Assembly (NCBI RefSeq): GCF_020889705.1
Contig: NZ_JACMYP010000002.1
Coordinates: 146,272-210,271, forward strand
DNA: 64,000 bases
DNA from: Bradyrhizobium altum
Lineage (GTDB): Bacteria > Pseudomonadota > Alphaproteobacteria > Rhizobiales > Xanthobacteraceae
Direction: 5' to 3'
The translations under genes and the position numbers were made by a program. Shown here in pieces: positions 53,689 to 60,687 of this stretch. Below the pieces are notes generated by a model, which was not told where the DNA came from, searched no databases, and was given only the letters and a program-made list of their open reading frames with translations. Within the stretch, counting starts at the first letter, position 1. The number at the start of each line of letters is the position of its first letter.

Positions 53689-54345
53689 TCAATGCGTCGG
53701 TCGCGCGATGTCCGGCAGCAGGCAGATATCACCCACGACGTCAGCAGACGCATTGGCGTTGCCTGGGGCAGTGGTTGCCTGCTTTTGCCCCGGCTTGGTG
53801 GCAGGCGCCACGACGCCGGTGGTCTTCTGCGGCGCTGCCGATTTGGGCAGGGCACCCTTCGCCGCCGGGCTGCCCGCGGCAGGCGGGTTGCCGGCGGCGC
53901 TGACGGGGATCGGCGGACCGACGCGGGTCCAGGTCTCGCCGCCACAGAGGAAGCCGAGCACGCAGCCCTGGATCTCGAGCTGATCGGTGCCGACGGGCTT
54001 GATGGTCGAGCTGTAGAGCTGGCCGTCCTTCGCGTTGTAGACTTGGCCTTCCCACGCGTCGGCGCCGGCCTTCTTCTTCATGTCGATCAGGATCGGCATG
54101 CCGAGTGTCGGCCTGCTTTGCTTCGCCGGATCAGGATTGTTCTTATCCTTGCCGCCGGGGGTTTTTTCCCAGGACACCGCACCCCACATGTTGCCATTAC
54201 ACTGGGCGACGCGGATGGTGGCGACACCATCTGCGACCTTCCAGTCGCCGGTCGGGTCCGCTGCAAGTGCCGGCGATAATACGGTGGCCAAAAATAAACC
54301 TGAAAAGGCTATTGTACGCGCGAAAGTTCTTGGGCAGTGCAACAT
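53689..54345 (-). CDS. Secreted DUF2147 protein
   Basis: A 218-residue protein with a signal peptide (FSGLFLATVLSPALA, cleavage before ADPTG). The DUF2147 domain (about residues 30-145) begins PTGDWKVADGVATIRVAQC and ends with LEIQGCVLGFLCGGETWTRV; its two conserved cysteine regions could form disulfides. The C-terminal 70 residues are low-complexity Ala/Pro/Lys-rich and probably disordered in the periplasm. The family's function is not known. It sits convergent to hpnN and divergent from hpnO inside the hopanoid cluster, a position worth noting. Confidence 0.85.
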   Translation of the reverse strand: MLHCPRTFARTIAFSGLFLATVLSPALAADPTGDWKVADGVATIRVAQCNGNMWGAVSWEKTPGGKDKNNPDPAKQSRPTLGMPILIDMKKKAGADAWEGQVYNAKDGQLYSSTIKPVGTDQLEIQGCVLGFLCGGETWTRVGPPIPVSAAGNPPAAGSPAAKGALPKSAAPQKTTGVVAPATKPGQKQATTAPGNANASADVVGDICLLPDIARPTH

Positions 54346-54447
54346 GGTCCAAACCTGTGCTTAACTAGACGATCCGAGCGGGGGTCAAAACGCCGCTAGC
54401 GAGCGTTTTAAGTTGACGAGATGGCCATCAACCGACGTATGTAACGA

Positions 54448-55839
54448 ATGGTAAGTTCCAATTTAGACGTTTCCGAGATTTTTGTGGAGCGCGAGGGGCA
54501 GCGCGGTGCCATGCACACGCGTCACCTCAACGAGCAGCTCGTTCGCGTCCTCAAGACCATCGGCTATGACGTCGGCTTCCAGAAGGGGCAAGGCCAATAC
54601 CTCTTCGATCGTCAGGGGGCTCGTTACCTCGATCTATTGAGCGGATTTGGCGTTTTTGCGATTGGTCGCAATCATCCGGACCTGCGCAAGGCGCTGAAGA
54701 GCGTGCTCGATGCCGATCTGCCGAACCTGGTGCAGCTCGACGTTTCGACGCTCGCCGGCGTGCTCGCGGAACGGCTTCTGGAATATGTCCCATATCTGGA
54801 CAAGGTGTTTTTCGCCAATTCCGGTGCCGAAACCGTCGAAGCGGCGATCAAGTTCGCGCGCGGCGCGACCGGCCGTCCCGGCATCGTCTACTGCGGGCAT
54901 TCGTTCCACGGCCTGTCCTACGGCGCGCTGTCGCTGACCGATGATTCGAATTTCCGCAGCGGCTTCGAGCCGCTGCTGCCGGGCTGCACCGCGATCCCCT
55001 ACAACGATCTCGAGGCGCTCGAAAAGGCGCTGTCGTCGCGCCAGGTGGGCGCTTTCATCGTCGAGCCGATCCAGGGCAAGGGCGTCAACATGCCCACCGA
55101 CGAGTTCCTGCCCGGCGCACTGGCGCTGTGCCGCAAATACGGCACGCTGTTCATCGCCGACGAGATCCAGACGGGCATCGGCCGCACCGGCAAGTTCCTC
55201 GCGATCGAGCATTGGGGCATCGAGCCCGACATGGTGCTGCTGGCGAAGGCGCTCTCCGGCGGCCACGTGCCGATCGGCGCGCTGCTGACACGCAAGAACA
55301 TCTTCGACAAGATCTTCAACCAGATGGATCGCGCCGTCGTGCACGGCTCGACCTTCGCCAAGAACGATCTGGCGATGGCCGCCGGCATCGCCACGCTCGA
55401 TGTCATCAAGGCCGAGAAGCTCGTCGAGAACGCCGCCAAGCGCGGCGCAGAGCTCCGCCTTGCACTGACGCGCATGGTGCCGGGCTATGAACTGATGAAG
55501 GAAGTCCGCGGCAAGGGCCTGATGATCGGGGTCGAGTTCGGTCCGCCGAAATCGCTGCGGCTCAAGGCGTCGTGGAATCTGCTGGAGACCGCCAACAAGG
55601 GTCTGTTCTGCCAGCTGATCACGGTGCCGCTGTTCAAGGATCACAAGATCCTGACCCAGGTCGCCGGCCACGGCCTCCACACCATCAAGCTGCTGCCGCC
55701 GCTCGTGATCACCGAAGAGGACTGCAGCTGGATCGAGAAGTCGTTCGACGACGTGATCGCCGGCAGCCACAAGGTGCCCGGCGCGATCTGGTCGCTCGGC
55801 AAGACGCTGGTCGACAACGCGGTGCGCAAGTCGGCGTAG
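54448..55839 (+). CDS. hpnO: Aminobacteriohopanetriol aminotransferase HpnO
   Basis: A 463-residue class III PLP aminotransferase. The PLP lysine is Lys267 (LLAKALSGGHVPIG), with the phosphate-binding FANSGAETVEAAIK and the Asp in LFIADEIQTGIGR. HpnO puts the terminal amino group on ribosylhopane to give aminobacteriohopanetriol. Other class III enzymes (acetylornithine type) are similar; the location beside hpnN and the length favour HpnO. It is transcribed alone, and a long inverted repeat follows its stop codon. Confidence 0.88.
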   Translation: MVSSNLDVSEIFVEREGQRGAMHTRHLNEQLVRVLKTIGYDVGFQKGQGQYLFDRQGARYLDLLSGFGVFAIGRNHPDLRKALKSVLDADLPNLVQLDVSTLAGVLAERLLEYVPYLDKVFFANSGAETVEAAIKFARGATGRPGIVYCGHSFHGLSYGALSLTDDSNFRSGFEPLLPGCTAIPYNDLEALEKALSSRQVGAFIVEPIQGKGVNMPTDEFLPGALALCRKYGTLFIADEIQTGIGRTGKFLAIEHWGIEPDMVLLAKALSGGHVPIGALLTRKNIFDKIFNQMDRAVVHGSTFAKNDLAMAAGIATLDVIKAEKLVENAAKRGAELRLALTRMVPGYELMKEVRGKGLMIGVEFGPPKSLRLKASWNLLETANKGLFCQLITVPLFKDHKILTQVAGHGLHTIKLLPPLVITEEDCSWIEKSFDDVIAGSHKVPGAIWSLGKTLVDNAVRKSA

Positions 55840-55849
55840 TCTCGGACCC

Positions 55850-55935
55850 GTAGCCCGGATGCAGCGAAGCGAAATCCGGGGTTCTCGATCCTTGCGAGAC
55901 TGTTCCCGGATTTCGCTTCGCTTCATCCGGGCTAC
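55850..55935. repeat. Long inverted repeat (family D) between convergent genes
   Basis: Arms of 31 bases (55850-55880 and 55905-55935) differ at a single position and enclose a 24-base loop. The arms themselves contain CCGGAT and GCGAAGCGAA. It lies between hpnO and the anti-sigma gene, converging from either side, and could serve as a bidirectional terminator. A short related hairpin is at 18928-18954. Confidence 0.85.
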
Positions 55936-55941
55936 AAGTCC

Positions 55942-56706
55942 TCACCCCTCCTTGTTCGCACGCATCGCGCCCTCGAACTTGTCGCCGAACTCCGTCAGCT
56001 CGTCGGCGCCGAGATCGCTGACCGCCCAGTAATTCAGGCCGCGGTCGCTCCAGCGCCGGATGTTGAAGCCCTGGAGCGTCGAGATCTTCGCGGACTTCCG
56101 GTCGGTGCTCGCCGTTTGCGCCACGAACAGGTTGATGACGTGCTGGCGCCGCTTGTAGACCACGGCGCCGATCTCGCGGGCGTTGACGTAGTCGAGCCGG
56201 CCGCCGATCAGGGTAAAGCCCTGCGCAGTGAGATCGATCACCGGCGGCGAGACGTCGAGCTTGCCGTTGAACCAGGGCTTGACCGTATGCTGATCGGTCG
56301 AGACCACGTCGATGAGGTGGCCGGCCTGCAGCGAGCGCAGATGCGCCGACACCACCTCGTTCTCGATCCGCTGCTCGTCGTCATTGCGCAGCACGATCGC
56401 GACGAGGCCGGTCGCGGCCATCGCCGACACCGCAGAGCCCATCGCGAAGCCGCGCAGCACCGAGCGCCGGCTCGGCGCCGCCTGCGGTTGCGGCAACGCC
56501 TTCTCGATCTTGCGGCGCAGCTCGAGCGGTGCCTTGTAGCGCACGTCGCTCTCGGCGATCGCCTGGCGGATCTCCTGATACTCCTTCATCAGGGCGGCGC
56601 AATGCGCGCAACCCTCGATATGGGCTTCCACTTCGCGCGCATGGCCGGCATCGAGTTCGCCGTCGATCAGCGCGTGGACCAGCACTTCGGCTTCCTCGCA
56701 ATTCAT
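55942..56706 (-). CDS. Zinc-type membrane anti-sigma factor
   Basis: A 254-residue anti-sigma factor. The N-terminal zinc-binding motif H-x3-C-x2-C is in EAHIEGCAHCAAL (about residues 29-37), a single membrane helix lies at about 90-110 (GFAMGSAVSAMAATGLVAIVL), and about 140 residues are periplasmic. It holds the partner sigma factor at the membrane until a signal releases it. The ATG overlaps the sigma gene's stop (ATGA), so both are made together. The longer upstream frame lies inside the sigma gene and is not real. Confidence 0.9.
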   Translation of the reverse strand: MNCEEAEVLVHALIDGELDAGHAREVEAHIEGCAHCAALMKEYQEIRQAIAESDVRYKAPLELRRKIEKALPQPQAAPSRRSVLRGFAMGSAVSAMAATGLVAIVLRNDDEQRIENEVVSAHLRSLQAGHLIDVVSTDQHTVKPWFNGKLDVSPPVIDLTAQGFTLIGGRLDYVNAREIGAVVYKRRQHVINLFVAQTASTDRKSAKISTLQGFNIRRWSDRGLNYWAVSDLGADELTEFGDKFEGAMRANKEG

Positions 56707-57260
56707 TTCACTTGCTCCTGTTCCGCAAGCCAGGCCGATCGCAGCATGGCGCGGGCGCGTGCGAGGCGGGACATCACGGTGCCGACAGGCACGGCGGCGA
56801 CATCGGCGATCTCGCGGTAAGAAAGATTCTGGATTTCCCTGAGCACAAAGGTCTCGCGGAACGGCTCGGCGAGCGCCGCGACCAGCTTGCGCACGGTGTC
56901 GCCGTCGAAGCGACGCAGCAGCTGCTTTTCCGGGGTCTCCGGCGCCTCGTTCCACAGCGGGGTCTGATCGCCACCCTCGGGCAGCTCCTCGACCGCGGTG
57001 GGGGCGGTCTTGCGGCGGGCATATTCGGCGCGGCAGACATTGCGCAGGATCGCAAACAGCCACGGCTTCATCGCAGGTCCACGGTAGCTGTCGAAATGCT
57101 TGTAGGCGCGCAGATAGCATTCCTGCACCGCATCCTCGGCGTCGGCGGCATCGCGCAACAAATAGCGTGCCAGGGTATAGGCGTCGTCAAGGTACGGCAG
57201 CGCGGCTTCGCGGAAGCGCCGCGCCTTTTCGGGATCGTCTTGCGACGCTTTGACAACCAT
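56703..57260 (-). CDS. ECF RNA polymerase sigma factor
   Basis: A 185-residue ECF sigma factor. Region 2 is at about residues 20-85 (ARYLLRDAADAEDAVQECYLRA, then KPWLFAILRN) and region 4 at about 120-175 (ETFVLREIQNLSYREIADV, VPVGTVMSRLARAR). The ATG at 57260 is chosen; the frame opens further upstream to 57362, but those residues are Pro/Gly-rich and unlike the family. It is followed by its anti-sigma factor and preceded by cupredoxin and metallophosphoesterase genes. Its regulon is unknown, but a matching promoter lies before the operon. Confidence 0.9.
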   Translation of the reverse strand: MVVKASQDDPEKARRFREAALPYLDDAYTLARYLLRDAADAEDAVQECYLRAYKHFDSYRGPAMKPWLFAILRNVCRAEYARRKTAPTAVEELPEGGDQTPLWNEAPETPEKQLLRRFDGDTVRKLVAALAEPFRETFVLREIQNLSYREIADVAAVPVGTVMSRLARARAMLRSAWLAEQEQVK

Positions 57261-57354
57261 CGTGTCCTGCCCGGCATGTCGAGAGACGGCTTGTGCCCGG
57301 CCGGGGGCGGAGGGCCACCGGCCGGGCATCGCTATGATTGTTTGGGTGGTCACG

Positions 57355-57678
57355 TTACCCAACCTTGATACTGCCTGTCATGTGCGGATGCAGCGAGCAG
57401 AAATACTTGTACTCGCCGGGCTCCGTGAAGGTGAACGAGAAGGTGCCGTCGGTATCCATGGTCTTGGAGCGGAATTTGCCCGCACACACCACGGTGTGCG
57501 GGATGTCGTCGCGGTTGGTCCAGGTCACGGTGGTGCCGACCTTCACGTCGAGCGGGTTCGGCGCGAACGAGAAGTTGTCGATGTGGACCGCGACGTCTTC
57601 GGCGCGGGCCGCCGTGACAGGAAGCAGCATGGTCGCGACCACGGCTATACCGAAATCGCGTCGGTTGATCGAACTCAT
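57355..57678 (-). CDS. Tat-exported cupredoxin
   Basis: A 107-residue blue-copper-type protein. The N-terminus INRRDFGIAVVATML is a twin-arginine signal, and the mature part is a single amicyanin/plastocyanin-like domain. Copper ligands are His in DIPHTVVCAG and the Cys-x2-His-x2-Met set in KYFCSLHPHMTG. It probably shuttles electrons or binds copper in the periplasm. Co-transcription with an ECF/anti-sigma pair suggests that envelope redox or copper stress controls it. Confidence 0.88.
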   Translation of the reverse strand: MSSINRRDFGIAVVATMLLPVTAARAEDVAVHIDNFSFAPNPLDVKVGTTVTWTNRDDIPHTVVCAGKFRSKTMDTDGTFSFTFTEPGEYKYFCSLHPHMTGSIKVG

Positions 57679-57690
57679 CGGTCTCGTCCC

Positions 57691-58644
57691 TCAGCCCTGC
57701 AGCGGCGTGTCGATGATCGCCAGCGGCTGGCTGTTCTGCTTGAAGTTGATGCTGGCGACGCCGAGCATGCTGCGCAGCTTGGCATCCTCGACCTTCATCG
57801 GGCCGGGCGAGGGGGCGGCACCCGGCGCCGGCTGCGGGAAGGCCGTCGAACGCGCGGTGTGGAAGGTGACGTTGCCCTCGACCTTCTGCATCACCTGGTG
57901 GATGTGGCCGTTGAGCACGGTGACCGAGCCGAAGCCCTTGACGTACTCCAGCGCGCGGGCGCCGTCCTCGGTACCCCAGCCCCATTGCGGATAGACCGTC
58001 CACAGCGGGATGTGGGCGAACAGCACGATCGGCGTCGACTTCGAGCGGCCTTTGAGGTCGTTCTCGAGCCATTCCAGCTGCTCGTTGCCGAGATTGCCGA
58101 GGCCGCCGCCCTTGAGGTCGACGACATTGACGAGACCGACGAAATGCACGCCGCCGGCGTCGAAGGAGTAGTAGCCCGGACCCTTGGTGCCCTTGCCGTA
58201 GCGTTCCTTGTAGAGCTTGACCTCCTCGTCGATGAAGTCGTGCTCGCCCGGCACGTAATGCACGTCGAGCTTGGCCTGCGAGATGATGCGATCGGCGTCG
58301 TCGAATTCGGACGCCTTCGACAGATGCGTGATGTCGCCGGTGTGGATCATGAACGACGGCTTGACCTGCATCGCCCGGACCTTGTTGATGGCTTCCTCAA
58401 GGGTGCCGATGGCGTTCGGGTTGGCCGGCTTGTCGAAGCCGACATGGCTGTCGCTGATCTGCATGAAGGTCATGCCGGTGGTCGCTTCGGCTGCGGCTGC
58501 TGAGCCGACGATGCCGAGCGAATGCGGCACGCCGCCGGTAACCGTCCAGAGGACGCCGGTGCCGGCCCAGGTCATGCATTCCAGCACCTTGCGTCGGCTG
58601 ACGCCCTTCTCTTCATCGTGATGGTCGTGATCGTGTCCGCTCAT
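57691..58644 (-). CDS. Tat-exported metallophosphoesterase
   Basis: A 317-residue calcineurin-like phosphoesterase. The N-terminus is a His/Asp-rich stretch (GHDHDHHDEE) before a twin-arginine signal (SRRKVL) and hydrophobic segment. Metal-binding motifs are in order: MQISDSHVG, HTGDITH, VPGEHDF, LFAHIPLW and LNGHIHQV, so the dimetal site is complete. It acts in the periplasm on an unknown phosphoester. It is the first gene of the four-gene sigma operon, and an ECF-like promoter lies 44-70 bp upstream. Its His-rich N-terminus recalls the His-rich gene 0.8 kb further on. Confidence 0.88.
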   Translation of the reverse strand: MSGHDHDHHDEEKGVSRRKVLECMTWAGTGVLWTVTGGVPHSLGIVGSAAAAEATTGMTFMQISDSHVGFDKPANPNAIGTLEEAINKVRAMQVKPSFMIHTGDITHLSKASEFDDADRIISQAKLDVHYVPGEHDFIDEEVKLYKERYGKGTKGPGYYSFDAGGVHFVGLVNVVDLKGGGLGNLGNEQLEWLENDLKGRSKSTPIVLFAHIPLWTVYPQWGWGTEDGARALEYVKGFGSVTVLNGHIHQVMQKVEGNVTFHTARSTAFPQPAPGAAPSPGPMKVEDAKLRSMLGVASINFKQNSQPLAIIDTPLQG

Positions 58645-58687
58645 AGCAAGTCTCCCGTTGGGCCCAGGGATTGGGTTTCCGGGAAGG

Positions 58688-58714
58688 TGATCGGCGGGCC
58701 TAAGGGTTTATTCC
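58688..58714 (-). promoter_or_regulatory. ECF-type promoter upstream of the metallophosphoesterase operon
   Basis: On the minus strand, GGGAATAAA (58715-58707) is followed, 16 bases after GGAAT, by CGATC (58693-58689). GGAAT-like -35 boxes with CGTC/CGATC-like -10 boxes are common to ECF factors. The position 44 bp before the first gene fits autoregulation by the operon's own sigma factor. Only one copy was found in the window. Confidence 0.45.
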
Positions 58715-58895
58715 CGGGGCTTTGGAGGGGGTTGAGAGCCGGGATGACGATTTCGTGAGAGCCGGAAAGCCGGCCTCGACATGAGCAGACATGCGGCCGG
58801 CGCGACAGGTGGACGCAAGGGCAAGATGTGCCATTGAAAGTTTGGGGCCTGCAACGCTATCGACCCGGCAAACCACTGATCGGTCGGAGGAAAAC

Positions 58896-59303
58896 ATGGC
58901 TGGCGTCACCGGCGGCTGTCATTGCGGCGAGATTCGCTACGAGGTGACCGGGGAACCGGTCGTCCATGCGCTGTGTCATTGCACCGATTGCCGGCGCCAT
59001 GCCGGCGCACCGATGGTCGGCTGGGTGATGGTCGCTGACGGCATGGTCAAGGTGACCAAGGGGCAGCCGAGCATCTACCGGTCCTCCCAGCATGGCCGGC
59101 GGCATTTTTGCGCGACCTGCGGCACCGGGCTTTTCTACACCAATGGCAACATGTTGCCCGGGTTCATCGACATCCAGAGCGGCACCTATGACGATCCCGA
59201 TGCGGTGCCGGCCACGATGCGTATCCAGGTCGCGGAGCGGCTGCGCTGGATGGAAGCGGCGCATGAGCTGCCGACCGTCGAGCGCTTTCCGTCGCCGGAA
59301 TAA
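58896..59303 (+). CDS. GFA-family zinc protein
   Basis: A 135-residue protein of the glutathione-dependent formaldehyde-activating enzyme-like family (CENP-V/GFA fold). Zinc cysteines are in GGCHCGEIRY, CHCTDCRRHAG and CATCGTGL. Most members are not formaldehyde enzymes, and their substrates are unknown. GGAGG five bases before the ATG at 58896 is a perfect ribosome site. It is divergent from the sigma operon with 251 bp between and does not overlap other genes. Confidence 0.88.
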   Translation: MAGVTGGCHCGEIRYEVTGEPVVHALCHCTDCRRHAGAPMVGWVMVADGMVKVTKGQPSIYRSSQHGRRHFCATCGTGLFYTNGNMLPGFIDIQSGTYDDPDAVPATMRIQVAERLRWMEAAHELPTVERFPSPE

Positions 59304-59465
59304 GCGGTGGCCGATGGGCGCAGCGGCGCTGATGCGCGCCGCAACATGGCGAGGTCCCGCAACATAGATGAACAACCGCAACAAAGCTGTCTTGCAGCCG
59401 TCAGCATAATGTCAGCGCTCCTGCATAAGAATGGTGAACTTCACTCGCCACACCGGGAGATCTTC

Positions 59466-59681
59466 ATGAGCGACCACGCAGGCGTTGAGCATCATCACAA
59501 GGCAGCTGAGCATCACGAGCACGCGGCGCGTCATCACCGCGAAGCCGCCAAGCACCACGAAGCCGGCGATCACCACAAGGCGGCGCATCACGCGCACAGC
59601 GCCCATGGTCACGCCAGCCATGCCCAGCATCACCACACCGAGGCGAGCCGGCATCACGCCGAGCACCACGGCGAACACTAA
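59466..59681 (+). CDS. Histidine-rich small protein (27 of 71 residues are His)
   Basis: A 71-residue protein with 27 histidines (38%), 16 alanines and no Cys, Phe, Trp, Tyr, Leu or Ile. His pairs fall at residues 9-10, 16-17, 23-24 and 30-31, exactly seven apart, with Ala, Glu and Lys/Arg between, so the first half could be an amphipathic helix with one His face. No signal peptide is seen. It could buffer or store nickel, zinc, cobalt or copper. The ATG follows a GGGAG site and the gene ends in a strong terminator, both supporting that it is real. No family is recognised. Confidence 0.8.
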   Translation: MSDHAGVEHHHKAAEHHEHAARHHREAAKHHEAGDHHKAAHHAHSAHGHASHAQHHHTEASRHHAEHHGEH

Positions 59682-59711
59682 TAAACGTTCCAGTACTGCG
59701 TGAGTGGCTTC

Positions 59712-59742
59712 CGCCGTCCCCCGCAAGGGGACGGCGTTTTCT
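59712..59742 (+). terminator. Rho-independent terminator after the His-rich gene
   Basis: A perfect 10-base stem, CGCCGTCCCC (59712-59721) with GGGGACGGCG (59727-59736), loop CGCAA, then TTTTCTTTT. It ends the short His-rich transcript. Confidence 0.88.
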
Positions 59743-59766
59743 TTTGGCAGGCGTCCCGTGCCGACG

Positions 59767-60687
59767 CTAGCCGGTTCGTGCGTCAAACGTCCTGAGCGCC
59801 GCAACCATCAACGCCGGCGCCTCCTGCGCGACGCAGTGCCCGACGTTTTCGAACGTCCAGCGGCTGGCGTGCGGGATCAGGGCGGCGGCGCGGTCGGCCA
59901 TCTCCTTGTAGACCGGCCATGACTGCTCAGCCGTGGCGATGCAGACCGGGCAGGCGATGCCGGAGAACCACGGGAACGGATTGCCGCGCGCATCGCCGGT
60001 GTAGATCTGCTCCATGGCCTGGAAGATCGGTCCCAGCAGCGCCGACTCGATCTCGGGCGTGCAAAGCAGCTGCATGCGGCCGTCGTCGAGCCGCGCAAAA
60101 CCGTGATGGACATAGGCCCACAGCGACGGCTCGGTCCACGGCGCGAACGCCGGCGCGGCGCGCAATCGCCGGAACAGATCGTCGGCATTGTCGAATTCGG
60201 CGCGGCGGCGCAGCACCCCCTGCACCGATGCGTTCGCGATCTCGCTCAGGCCGCCGCTGCGCGGCGCGCGCGGATCCATCGCGGTCGGCTCCGTCACGAA
60301 CAGCCGCGCGAAGCGATCCGGCATCAGCTTCGTTGCGAGCATCAGGTCGGTCGCGCCGGCGCTATGACCGATGCCGTAGATGTCATGGAGATCGAGGCGT
60401 TCGACCACCATGCAGACGTCGTCGGCGAAATCCTGGAACTGATAGCGGTCGGCCGGCGGCTTGTGGCTCAGGCCGTGGCCGCGGCGGTCGAGTGCATAGA
60501 CGGTGTAGTCGGCGGCCAGCGCTTCGGCGACCTCGGTCCACACTTCGGCGACGAAGCCGGTGCCGTGCAACAGCAGCGCCGGCGGCTTGCCGGAGGCCGG
60601 CTCGCCCCATCGTGCCAGCGCGATCTGCGCGCCGGCATTGCCAACGAGAATCCGCTGCGGCTGCGTCATCGGCTGTTTATCGTGCAT
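59767..60687 (-). CDS. Alpha/beta hydrolase
   Basis: A 306-residue alpha/beta-hydrolase-fold protein. The oxyanion loop is LLLHGTGF, the nucleophile serine is in GIGHSAGAT, and the catalytic histidine is in NVGHCVAQEAP. A second segment, AEQSWPVYKEMADRAA, is near the acid residue. Substrate cannot be told. The first ATG (60687) overlaps the GMC gene's end by 11 bases; an ATG at 60669 gives a short gap. It is co-transcribed with the GMC oxidoreductase, so an ester or lactone formed by that enzyme is a possible substrate. Confidence 0.83.
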   Translation of the reverse strand: MHDKQPMTQPQRILVGNAGAQIALARWGEPASGKPPALLLHGTGFVAEVWTEVAEALAADYTVYALDRRGHGLSHKPPADRYQFQDFADDVCMVVERLDLHDIYGIGHSAGATDLMLATKLMPDRFARLFVTEPTAMDPRAPRSGGLSEIANASVQGVLRRRAEFDNADDLFRRLRAAPAFAPWTEPSLWAYVHHGFARLDDGRMQLLCTPEIESALLGPIFQAMEQIYTGDARGNPFPWFSGIACPVCIATAEQSWPVYKEMADRAAALIPHASRWTFENVGHCVAQEAPALMVAALRTFDARTG

